Shown here: positions 1 to 5,937 of the stretch, piece by piece
How positions within the stretch are numbered: the stretch's first letter is position 1
Layout of the letters: each line of letters begins with the position of its first letter
DNA from: a bacterium
GTDB lineage: Bacteria > Actinomycetota > Acidimicrobiia > UBA5794 > ZC4RG35
Assembly (NCBI GenBank): GCA_028819835.1
Contig: JAPPKR010000237.1
Span: 1 to 5,950 of the forward strand
Direction: 5' to 3'
DNA length: 5,950 nucleotides
Program-made: the position numbers and the translations under genes
Notes under the pieces: model-generated
Told to the model about the DNA's origin: nothing
The model's database searches: none
Seen by the model: only the letters and a program-made list of their open reading frames with translations

Positions 1-220
1 GACTGTGCCGTGAGAGGACATTGAGAATCGCTCGCTCGGACCGGTGGTCCACCTCGGTGACCGGATCGGAGTCACCCTTGAAGAAGACATCCATCGGCTG
101 GTTCAAAGCTGCGGCAACCAACTTCGCACCCGCCCGGGCCGCCGCCAAAGCCGTTTCCAGGTCGGAGATGCTGGAGAGCCTGGGAGGAACTTGTGTCACA
201 CCCTCTTCGCTAGTGTTCAT
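1..220 (-). CDS. Inositol monophosphatase family protein, N-terminal part (runs off left edge)
   Basis: Reading the minus strand from the ATG at 220-218 gives 73 codons without a stop, leaving the window at position 1. Residues 20-40 form the Ala-rich first helix typical of the family (LETALAAARAGAKLVAAAL). They are followed by K48 and the DPVTEVDHRSE block (52-62), then a helix ILNVLS. The family pattern is a Lys, then VT..D, then an acidic helix leading to a GEE motif; that motif would lie just outside the window. Family members are Mg2+-dependent, Li+-sensitive phosphatases acting on inositol phosphate, histidinol phosphate, PAP or fructose-1,6-bisphosphate. The visible part cannot decide among these substrates. 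Base composition is high (42 G+C of 60 at 121-180). The gene diverges from mcrB, with 5 bases between the two start codons, and no clear Shine-Dalgarno site precedes its ATG. A GTG at codon 8 (199-197) is an alternative start, but the purines before it are too close. The family call is strong; the exact enzyme is unknown. Confidence 0.88.
   Translation of the reverse strand, partial: MNTSEEGVTQVPPRLSSISDLETALAAARAGAKLVAAALNQPMDVFFKGDSDPVTEVDHRSERAILNVLSRHS
211..216 (+). promoter_or_regulatory. Candidate -10 box for the mcrBC operon
   Basis: TAGTGT fits the TANNNT -10 pattern and ends 9 bases before the mcrB ATG at 226. Transcription could therefore begin at or within a few bases of that ATG, giving a leaderless or nearly leaderless message. 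This would explain why no Shine-Dalgarno site precedes mcrB. A possible -35 (TTGTGT, 191-196) is present, but its 14-base spacer is short. The site lies inside the coding sequence of the divergent phosphatase gene. The motif is short and frequent by chance, so this is an inference. Confidence 0.3.
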
Positions 221-225
221 CGCCT

Positions 226-2400
226 ATGGTGATGCTAACCCCTGAACCAGAGTTGGAGTTTCGCCGCCGCTGGTACGAGGCGCATGTGCACCATTGGCAA
301 AGATTGTTTGAGAACGCTAACGATAAGGTGGGCTGGCAGGAGACCATCCAAACTCATGCACCTGAGGGTCTGGAGATTCTTGGCGATTTTCAACGGACGC
401 TCGATCTCGGCCGTTTTCAATCGGAGACTCAGCGCTGGTCTGCCAGTGCAGAAATGAAACCCATCTTCGGCGGAGTTTCAGGACAAATGCTCATCAACCA
501 AATCCCCAAATATGCTCCCGACCATTTGTTGGCAGCTCAGATTCTCTCCGAGACCCTATCCCCACCGCCAAGCGACGCCGAAGCAGTGCAGAAGATCGAG
601 CATTTAGCAGAATTTGTGAAGAGCATCAAGGTGGGCCCGCATCCCGCACCAGGGAATGTGCCCCTTTGCCTGTCATTCTTTTGGCGGCTAGCCGATCCTT
701 CTCACCCTGTTGCCTGGCCTAGCGCTTTGCGGTTTTGTGAGATATTCACGGGACAGGCCTTTCCAAAACATCCTCCAGAGCGCTATGCGCTTTATGTCCA
801 ATCGGTTAGAGAGCTAGACGGTGATTTGACCCGATACGAGAGAGTAGCTGAATGGTGGGCTCGGGAGAAGGTGCTGCTCGTAGAACCTGTGGTGGAGCGA
901 AGCGAATTTGGATGGCGTTTCGATGAGAACAGGGTCGATGATATTCGCCAGAATGCGCGGGTGTTGCAGGGGATAGCCAGCTACTGGGGGGAGGTTCTCA
1001 AACAGGAGTTGGAGGAGTTGTTAGGTATGGACTTCGTGCATTCAGGCCTCCCTCTTGAATGGGCACAGGGCAGGCCTCGCTCGGATATGTACGTTCGGTT
1101 CGGCACAGGAAAAACCACCCCAAACCTACGAATCGGAGTGGACCGGGACGGCTTGTCTATTGGGGTGGGTTCTGGCCTTGGGCGGGCAGGCTGGGTGGGC
1201 CACGCTGTCGGGTTGATGCGACAATGGAAGGTCGAAGGCTGTGAGGTGATCAGCACCCGCAATTCCAAATTGGAGACAGACCACGAGTTCGGGTGGAGAC
1301 CAGACCAGGTCATGTACGGGCGGTATTGGAGTAAGAGTCACCTTCCGGCGGATCTTCGTGCTGTGGTCACTGAGACCGCTTTGAAGCTTCGTGACTGCTT
1401 AGCGGAGTTGACTGAGCAGTACGCCGCATTTGACTGGACCGAGAATCCTAAACCTCCCAACGGGGGAGGCGAGACGGGGCCGGGTGGGTTGGCAGTTCCG
1501 CTTGACAATCTGGCGGAGGAGCTTTTGATCGAACGGGACTTCTTAGATGAAATAGAGAAGTTGCTGAATGACAAAGGGCAGGTGGTCTTTTATGGTCCGC
1601 CCGGGACTGGCAAGACGTACTTAGCTAAGAAGCTGGCGGAGTACTTGGCACCCAACAGTGGCCAGCGTGCATTTGTGCAGTTCCATCCTTCCATGTCTTA
1701 TGAAGACTTCTTTGAGGGGTACCGGCCCTACACCAGTGGGGATGGCTCGATGACCTATCGGCTTACCTCCGGTCCCTTACGAACTATCGCTGGGCGGGCA
1801 GCGGAGGACCCCGAGAAGCTTCACATCATGATCATCGACGAAATCAATCGGGCCAATCTTCCCAGAGTGCTGGGCGAGCTTTTGTTTCTGCTCGAATACC
1901 GGAAGGAGACAGTTCTGCCGCTCTACCGGCCGGACGAACCGTTCCAGCTACCAAAGAATCTTTGGTTGATCGGGACCATGAACACTGCTGACCGATCCAT
2001 AGCGCTGGTCGACGCCGCCCTGCGCAGGCGCTTCCACTTCGTGCCTTTCTTTCCCCATCACGGTCTGGTGGAAGGGCTGCTGGAGCGTTGGCTGGACAAA
2101 AAGCGGGAGTCCCCCTGGGTGGGGAAGCTGGTGGCCGAGGTGAATAAACAGCTCACGGAGGCATTGGGCGGGCCGCACCTGCAGCTTGGGCACAGTCACT
2201 TCATAAAGGAGGGGATCAGTGATCTCAAGACTGGGAAGTTCGAAATGGTCTGGAAATACACTGTCGAGCCCTTCATCGAGGAACAGTTCTTTGATGACCT
2301 GAACCGAATCGAGACTTTTCGGTTCGGCAGGGTTCTTCGGGATCATGGTCCCAGTCAAGATGGCCTTCCCGAGGGCGACCAGACCGCTCACGCGGAGTGA
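226..2400 (+). CDS. mcrB: McrB-like AAA+ NTPase subunit of a type IV (modified-cytosine) restriction system
   Basis: The 724-residue protein has a clear McrB-type AAA+ motor at about residues 430-700. It shows Walker A GPPGTGKT (457-464, K463), the SMSYEDFFEGYRP block (489-501), Walker B IMIIDEINRA (534-543, D538/E539), the McrB signature MNTADRS (585-591) and the RRRF arginine segment (600-603). A GHSHFI block (655-660) also matches the family. In E. coli McrB, NTAD is part of the nucleotide site and the hexamer uses GTP; GTP use here is inferred. E. coli McrB has 459 residues, so this protein carries about 265 extra, nearly all N-terminal. Residues 1-265 look mainly helical, with the block PLCLSFFWRLADPSHPVAWP (146-165). 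Residues 270-400 are a mixed region, and a Gly/Pro linker (408-421) precedes the motor. The N-terminal part probably selects the target but has no assigned function. No Shine-Dalgarno site precedes 226, and an in-frame ATG at 232 is an alternative start. The gene is followed directly by mcrC. G+C is lower than in the neighbours (29 of 60 at 481-540). Confidence 0.93.
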   Translation: MVMLTPEPELEFRRRWYEAHVHHWQRLFENANDKVGWQETIQTHAPEGLEILGDFQRTLDLGRFQSETQRWSASAEMKPIFGGVSGQMLINQIPKYAPDHLLAAQILSETLSPPPSDAEAVQKIEHLAEFVKSIKVGPHPAPGNVPLCLSFFWRLADPSHPVAWPSALRFCEIFTGQAFPKHPPERYALYVQSVRELDGDLTRYERVAEWWAREKVLLVEPVVERSEFGWRFDENRVDDIRQNARVLQGIASYWGEVLKQELEELLGMDFVHSGLPLEWAQGRPRSDMYVRFGTGKTTPNLRIGVDRDGLSIGVGSGLGRAGWVGHAVGLMRQWKVEGCEVISTRNSKLETDHEFGWRPDQVMYGRYWSKSHLPADLRAVVTETALKLRDCLAELTEQYAAFDWTENPKPPNGGGETGPGGLAVPLDNLAEELLIERDFLDEIEKLLNDKGQVVFYGPPGTGKTYLAKKLAEYLAPNSGQRAFVQFHPSMSYEDFFEGYRPYTSGDGSMTYRLTSGPLRTIAGRAAEDPEKLHIMIIDEINRANLPRVLGELLFLLEYRKETVLPLYRPDEPFQLPKNLWLIGTMNTADRSIALVDAALRRRFHFVPFFPHHGLVEGLLERWLDKKRESPWVGKLVAEVNKQLTEALGGPHLQLGHSHFIKEGISDLKTGKFEMVWKYTVEPFIEEQFFDDLNRIETFRFGRVLRDHGPSQDGLPEGDQTAHAE
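232..237 (-). promoter_or_regulatory. Candidate -10 box for the divergent phosphatase gene
   Basis: On the minus strand TAGCAT (237 down to 232) fits TANNNT and lies 11 bases before the ATG at 220, which would leave an untranslated leader of only a few bases. It falls inside the first codons of mcrB. No convincing -35 hexamer is visible 16-18 bases upstream. Support is weak and rests on motif position only. Confidence 0.22.
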
Positions 2401-3632
2401 TGGCCGAACCGCTGCGGTTGTCCGAGTACGAGACTGGCCGTGTCCGATTGTCTCGGTCCCAAGCCAGGGCCTTCATCGACACCGGTTTCGTGGAGGTATC
2501 TCCTGACGGCGAACCGGGGTGGTGGCAGGTAACCGCTAGCCATCATGTGGGGACATTGGTCGTAGATGATCTGCGCATCTACATCAAACCGAAGATCAAA
2601 CTGGAGAACCTCTTCCTTCTCTTGTCTGTGGGTTTGCAAGAGGGGGACTGGATGCGGTCGGCTACCCGGTACGCCACTGACGCAGATCTGCTCCCGGCGG
2701 TGATCTCATTCTTCACTAGTCAGGTGGATAGAACTCTGGCCAAGGGAATCTACCGCTCCTACCGGGAGGAAAAGGATCGCCTGCACACCGTGCGGGGTCG
2801 GATCGACATCCCCACCCAGATCACCCGGGCCGGGGTTATCCATCCCGTGGACTGCCGGTTCGTTGAATACACGGTGGACGTAGCGGAAAACCGCTATTTG
2901 AAGGCGGCGGTGCGCAGAGCCCTTAGGGTCCGGCAAGTACTGCCGGGGGACCGGCGACGGCTCTTGCGTACTCTGGTGGCTCTGGAAGAGGCGAAAGACG
3001 TGGCGGTCCGACCCGAGAGCATTGATCGGATCGGTTTCAACCGTCTCAACGATCACTACCAGCCGACCTTGCGCCTGGCCAGGTTGCTGTTGGAGAATCT
3101 GACTCTGAAGGACGATCCAGGCGAAACCCAGGCAACCTCATTCATGGTCGATATGAATCTGCTGTTTGAGCGATATGTCACCAATAGGCTTGAAGAGGCA
3201 CTTCGAAGCCGTTTGGAAGTTAAGGATCAATATGGAACCCATCTAGATTGGGCGGGAAGGGTACACATTCGTCCTGACCTGGTGTTTAGCCGCCGGGGAG
3301 ACGTCACCTTCGTTGCTGATCTCAAGTACAGAGTGGTGGGCAATCGCTGGGGCTCAATGACATCCGATCTGTATCAGATCTTGGCTTACGCAACAGCTCT
3401 TGATCTCCCGGAAGGGGTTCTCATTTATTGCCGAGATCTGGATTCTGATGGTTTTCGGTGTAATGCAGTCACCGTGCGCCATTCCAGCAAGGTTCTGCAC
3501 GTTTGGGGAGTGGATATGTCGGGGCCACCTAGCAAGGTAGAGGGCGAAATTCAGGTCTTAGCGGACTGGATCGCCGATCGGGCGAATCGGGCAGTTCCGC
3601 CGCTTAGCCCGGTGGTTTCGGTCGCCTCTTAG
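2397..3632 (+). CDS. mcrC: McrC-like PD-(D/E)xK endonuclease subunit of the McrBC system
   Basis: The 411-residue protein is the partner that stimulates McrB NTP hydrolysis and cuts DNA. E. coli McrC has 348 residues. The N-terminal part contains the family's PK block (LRIYIKPKIKLENLFLLLSVG, 59-79, bar one residue) and a VRGRIDI segment (132-138). The C-terminal nuclease core is intact: RPDLVF (292-297, D294), then VADLKY (306-311, the D308-x-K310 pair), then QILAY (327-331), which fits the QxxxY helix of this nuclease fold. Translation may begin at GTG 2397 (4-base overlap with the mcrB stop) or at ATG 2400 (TGATG, sharing one base). Only a short GGAG lies directly before the start, so expression probably depends on translational coupling to mcrB. 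The 3' end overlaps the stop of the convergent 99-residue gene by four bases. All catalytic residues are present, so the system looks functional. Local G+C varies from about 47% (3181-3240) to 65% (2761-2820). Confidence 0.92.
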   Translation: MMAEPLRLSEYETGRVRLSRSQARAFIDTGFVEVSPDGEPGWWQVTASHHVGTLVVDDLRIYIKPKIKLENLFLLLSVGLQEGDWMRSATRYATDADLLPAVISFFTSQVDRTLAKGIYRSYREEKDRLHTVRGRIDIPTQITRAGVIHPVDCRFVEYTVDVAENRYLKAAVRRALRVRQVLPGDRRRLLRTLVALEEAKDVAVRPESIDRIGFNRLNDHYQPTLRLARLLLENLTLKDDPGETQATSFMVDMNLLFERYVTNRLEEALRSRLEVKDQYGTHLDWAGRVHIRPDLVFSRRGDVTFVADLKYRVVGNRWGSMTSDLYQILAYATALDLPEGVLIYCRDLDSDGFRCNAVTVRHSSKVLHVWGVDMSGPPSKVEGEIQVLADWIADRANRAVPPLSPVVSVAS

Positions 3633-3928
3633 CGTTTGCGGGGGAGGTCGGCGGCTTTCAGGGTTGAACCTTGGGCGTCGAGGATGCCGATCTTGGTGCC
3701 AATGGTGGCGGGGCTGGCTGCGAACAGGTCGGCTCGGTTGATCACCAGGAACCGGTAGGTCATCAAGGGTCTCAGCCGCTTCACCACCTTCTTGATCTGC
3801 TTGTGGTCTTCGGCGATGCCCAACGCCCCCTTGGAGCAGACCAGGTCGGCCGTCCCGGAGGGGTCGGGTTCGGCCGCCAGATTCTCGATCATCGCTTGCT
3901 TGAGTTCTTCGTGTGTCAAGCGGGACAT
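3629..3928 (-). CDS. Hypothetical 99-residue protein downstream of mtlD
   Basis: I do not recognise this protein. Evidence that it is real: the ATG at 3928 has a good ribosome site (AGGTGA at 3937-3932), codon third positions are predominantly G or C throughout, and it lies 37 bases after the mtlD stop on the same strand with no terminator between. The product is soluble-looking, with no signal peptide or membrane segment. It has a charged N-terminal helix (RLTHEELKQAMIENLAAE, 3-20), one cysteine (C31), a Lys-rich stretch (DHKQIKKVVKRLRP, 41-54), a hydrophobic segment TYRFLVINRADLF (57-69) and a basic tail PRKR (96-99). It probably belongs to the mtl transcript as its last gene. A link to mannitol use would be only by position. 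Its TAA overlaps the TAG of the convergent mcrC gene, so neither gene has room for its own terminator between them. Confidence 0.72.
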   Translation of the reverse strand: MSRLTHEELKQAMIENLAAEPDPSGTADLVCSKGALGIAEDHKQIKKVVKRLRPLMTYRFLVINRADLFAASPATIGTKIGILDAQGSTLKAADLPRKR

Positions 3929-3931
3929 TTC

Positions 3932-3937
3932 TCACCT
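3932..3937 (-). promoter_or_regulatory. Ribosome binding site of the 99-residue gene
   Basis: On the minus strand AGGTGA precedes the ATG at 3928 with three bases between (six from AGG). It is the clearest ribosome site after that of EIIB, supports this start codon, and shows that the gene can be translated without coupling to mtlD. Confidence 0.6.
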
Positions 3938-3965
3938 GCCGGGGGTCGTCTCGTGCCTCTCCCGA

Positions 3966-5105
3966 TCATATACGGCCCGACTGGCTCGCCGGCGATGCCA
4001 GGCGGTTCTCCAGCATCTTCAGCAAAGGCTGCTCCTCGGCGCTCAGTCCCACCACCGACCGCCACCCCGACCCTGAAAGAGCATCCCGTAACTCCTCCGA
4101 ACCGGGTACTTCGGGGTCATTCACCGAAAGCCCGGCCGCGATCGCCTCGCACAGGGCGTCCACCGGCAGGCCCCGGCGGACGGCTTCTCTTGCCGGTCCC
4201 ACCAGGCGCTCGGTGGGGCCGAGTTTTGTGAGCGGGTTCCTAGCCACCCTCCGGATGGGATCGACCAGGGTGGTGGTCTCGAAGCGTTCCAGGTTGTACC
4301 GCCCGTACCCGGCCAGTTCGTTTTGCTGCCAATCGGGCGATTCGGCGGAAAGCACTGCCGCCATCGTCTCGGTGATCTCATCCAGGCGTTCCCGGATGAT
4401 TGGATCGGAGACCGCCTCCGCCACCGTCTCATGGCCCTTACGCAGTCCGATAAACGCTGCGGCGGCATGGAGTCCGTTCACCAGCCAGAGCTTTCTCTTC
4501 CGGTGCAGTGCCAGGTTGTCGACCAGTGTGAACCCTGCAATCCCGGGGTCTTCACCTAGCCACCCCTCCCGTGAGACCTTGAAATCGAATCGCGCCTCCA
4601 CTTCCACGGACAGGTCGTCCCCGCTGCCGCCGGGGACCATCCGGTCCACCAGTGTCTCGGGAAATCCCACTCCGGCGGACGATTCTCCCAGGAGGCTCTC
4701 CACGTGCTTGCGCAGCGCCCCGCTGTTGGGGTCGGCGTTCTCGCATGCAAGCACGTTTCGGATGCGGGAGTCGCCTCTGGACAGGGCGGCGGCGACAACG
4801 GGCGCCACCCGAGACAGGATTCCCACTCCCACCGCGGTGCAAACCACCTCCGCTTGGGATGCTTCCTCGGCGGCCCGATCGGCGTCGGTGCTGTTCACGC
4901 CGCGTACGCCGCGGATCAGTCGGGTAGATCGATTACCGTTTCCCACCTCGATAACCCGGTATTCGCCCTCGCGGTTCAACAGGTCCACCAGGGGGGCGGA
5001 GACGTCCAGGAAGACCACCTCCCAGCCCGCCCGTCCGAACAACCATCCCAAGAGCCCCCTCCCGATGTTCCCAGCGCCGAAGACGGCGACCCGCCGTCTG
5101 GTCAT
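3966..5105 (-). CDS. mtlD: Mannitol-1-phosphate 5-dehydrogenase
   Basis: This is a 379-residue cytosolic enzyme (E. coli MtlD has 382) that oxidises mannitol-1-phosphate to fructose-6-phosphate with NAD+. The N-terminal Rossmann fold shows the dinucleotide loop GAGNIGRG (10-17) and an acidic residue, D34, at the end of the second strand, which favours NAD(H). The C-terminal domain carries the long-chain polyol dehydrogenase signature K-x4-N-x2-H as KLWLVNGLH (K205, N210, H213), where the lysine is the catalytic base. A further family block, ARNPLTKLGPTERLVGPA, lies at 288-305. The ATG overlaps the mtlF stop by four bases (ATGA, 5105-5102), and only a weak GAG precedes it, so translation is probably coupled to EIIA. 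High G+C (43 of 60 at 4621-4680) matches the rest of the mtl cluster. The protein is full length with no missing key residues. Co-location with mannitol-type EIIA and EIIB makes the substrate assignment firm. Confidence 0.96.
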   Translation of the reverse strand: MTRRRVAVFGAGNIGRGLLGWLFGRAGWEVVFLDVSAPLVDLLNREGEYRVIEVGNGNRSTRLIRGVRGVNSTDADRAAEEASQAEVVCTAVGVGILSRVAPVVAAALSRGDSRIRNVLACENADPNSGALRKHVESLLGESSAGVGFPETLVDRMVPGGSGDDLSVEVEARFDFKVSREGWLGEDPGIAGFTLVDNLALHRKRKLWLVNGLHAAAAFIGLRKGHETVAEAVSDPIIRERLDEITETMAAVLSAESPDWQQNELAGYGRYNLERFETTTLVDPIRRVARNPLTKLGPTERLVGPAREAVRRGLPVDALCEAIAAGLSVNDPEVPGSEELRDALSGSGWRSVVGLSAEEQPLLKMLENRLASPASQSGRI

Positions 5106-5548
5106 TCAGGCTCGGCGGCCAGGGTGTTCCGGACGAACTCGGAGTCGGTCGTGACCGCCAGTCGATTGCACAGATCCTCGTCGTCCAGCACTTCGGCCAG
5201 ATGCGACATCACCGCCAGGTGCTCCTCGCCCACCGCGGCCAGGCCGAACACCAGGAAGGCCCGGTCGTCCTCGTCTCCCCAGGGGATCCCGGCGGGGTAC
5301 TGGGCCAGCACCAGGGAGGTGCGCTTGATCAGACCGCGATCCTCGTAGGTGCAGTGGGGGAGGGCGATCCCGTTGCCCAGGAAGGTCGAGATCACTTCCT
5401 CGCGTGCCCGCATCGAGTCCCCGTAGCCGGCTTCCACGGCTCCCACATCGAACAACATTCCGGCCACCCGGTCGATGGCCTCGCTCTGGGTTTGGGCCTC
5501 CTCGCCCAGCGTGATGGCCTCGATGGAGGTGACCGACTTCTCGGCCAT
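5102..5548 (-). CDS. mtlF: PTS mannitol-specific EIIA component
   Basis: This 148-residue single-domain EIIA of the mannitol/fructose family is a cytosolic protein that accepts phosphate from HPr and passes it to EIIB. The phospho-accepting histidine is H65 in GNGIALPHC (58-66). The second conserved histidine of the family is H110 in GEEHLAV (107-113). The run QYPAGIPWGDEDD (83-95) and the segment LAEVLDDEDLCNRLA (117-131) resemble the EIIA domain of E. coli MtlA closely enough to prefer mannitol over fructose. In E. coli this domain is the C-terminal third of MtlA; here, as in many Gram-positive bacteria, it is a separate gene. It begins 6 bases after the EIIB stop and overlaps mtlD by 4 bases, so the three genes should be one transcript. 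The ribosome site is poor (CGGAC just before the ATG). Confidence 0.93.
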   Translation of the reverse strand: MAEKSVTSIEAITLGEEAQTQSEAIDRVAGMLFDVGAVEAGYGDSMRAREEVISTFLGNGIALPHCTYEDRGLIKRTSLVLAQYPAGIPWGDEDDRAFLVFGLAAVGEEHLAVMSHLAEVLDDEDLCNRLAVTTDSEFVRNTLAAEPE

Positions 5549-5554
5549 GTCCGT

Positions 5555-5878
5555 CTAGATCCCGACCACGTCCCCGCCGGCCGAGAGGGTATTCACCAAC
5601 TGGGTCAGGGCGGGATCGTTGAGAAAGGTGCGGAAGGGCACCACCGCTGCGTGGGGCGCCACCTGCTTGACCCGGGCGGACAGTCCCTGGTGGGTCACCA
5701 CGACATCGGCGGCTCCCGGTATGTCATGCACCGGGGAGTGGGTGACCTTGATGTTGAGCTTGGCCTTCTTGACCTTCTTCTTGAGAGCATTGGTGACCAT
5801 CAGACTGGAACCCATCCCAGCCTCACAGGCCAGGACGATCCACTGGACATCCGCTGCTGCCTTTACAACTGAACTCAT
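5555..5878 (-). CDS. PTS mannitol-type EIIB component (stand-alone)
   Basis: The 107-residue protein is a single EIIB domain. The phosphocysteine loop is IVLACEAGMGSS (14-25, C18), close to the VACDAGMGSS loop of the EIIB domain of E. coli MtlA. Further matching segments are a Lys-rich helix ALKKKVKKAKL (31-41), VTHSPVHDIP (45-54) and the ADVVVTHQGLSARV block (57-70), which fit mannitol EIIB rather than the lactose/cellobiose or fructose types. It takes phosphate from EIIA H65 and gives it to mannitol bound by EIIC at the membrane. EIIC is usually fused to this domain in MtlA. Here the protein starts at residue 1 with its own strong ribosome site, so it is a true separate gene and not a fragment of a broken fusion. 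No EIIC lies in the window; it may be upstream beyond 5950. Confidence 0.91.
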   Translation of the reverse strand: MSSVVKAAADVQWIVLACEAGMGSSLMVTNALKKKVKKAKLNIKVTHSPVHDIPGAADVVVTHQGLSARVKQVAPHAAVVPFRTFLNDPALTQLVNTLSAGGDVVGI

Positions 5879-5886
5879 GTTGCGAA

Positions 5887-5891
5887 CCTCC
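5887..5891 (-). promoter_or_regulatory. Strong ribosome binding site of EIIB
   Basis: On the minus strand CCGGAGG ends 8 bases before the ATG at 5878. This is the best Shine-Dalgarno match in the window and fixes the EIIB start. It lies 9 bases after the base of the hairpin at 5937-5901. Confidence 0.7.
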
Positions 5892-5900
5892 GGAAAAGAG

Positions 5901-5937
5901 AGTGGGGAGAGCCTCCTAGCAGGAGACTCTCCCCACT
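5901..5937 (-). terminator. 37-base hairpin before EIIB: intrinsic terminator, attenuator or processing stem
   Basis: As minus-strand RNA the two 11-base arms AGUGGGGAGAG and CUCUCCCCACU pair perfectly. A U-G wobble (5926/5912) follows, then an inner 5-base stem CUCCU/AGGAG closing on the three-base loop GCU. On the plus strand the wobble becomes a C-A mismatch, so the fold favours minus-strand RNA. It is followed by CUCUUUUCC, a modest U-rich tail. The likely role is ending, or partly ending, transcription from a gene upstream of EIIB, or protecting or processing the mRNA between that gene and EIIB. At the DNA level it is also a long palindrome, so an operator is an alternative. Confidence 0.5.

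Noticed and set aside
192..200. TGTG-T-CACA palindrome as an operator
   Set aside because: Four-base arms are expected often by chance, and it lies within the phosphatase coding sequence. It is mentioned only as context for the divergent starts.
21..245. Short plus-strand frames at the left edge
   Set aside because: They lie opposite the phosphatase N-terminus, whose minus-strand translation has clear family motifs.
1948..2391. A 147-codon minus-strand frame under the McrB motor
   Set aside because: It is antisense to the conserved NTAD and C-terminal motifs of McrB and has no family resemblance of its own.
3569..3586. Small hairpin TCGCC/GGCGA near the end of mcrC as a possible terminator
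   Set aside because: It has only five base pairs, lies inside the coding sequence and has no U-rich tail.
3558..3935. A 125-codon minus-strand frame overlapping the 99-residue gene in another frame
   Set aside because: Its product is Arg/Pro-rich and shadow-like. The competing frame at 3928-3629 has the better ribosome site and the GC3 pattern of a real gene.
3913..5154. A 413-codon plus-strand open frame opposite mtlD
   Set aside because: It is antisense to a full-length, motif-complete mtlD. The translation is a low-complexity Ser/Arg/Thr/Pro mixture, as expected for the shadow of a high-GC3 gene, and no domain is visible.
5201..5872. A 223-codon plus-strand open frame opposite EIIA and EIIB
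   Set aside because: It spans two well-identified genes and their spacer on the other strand. The Gly/His/Gln-rich translation has no recognisable family and is a composition effect.
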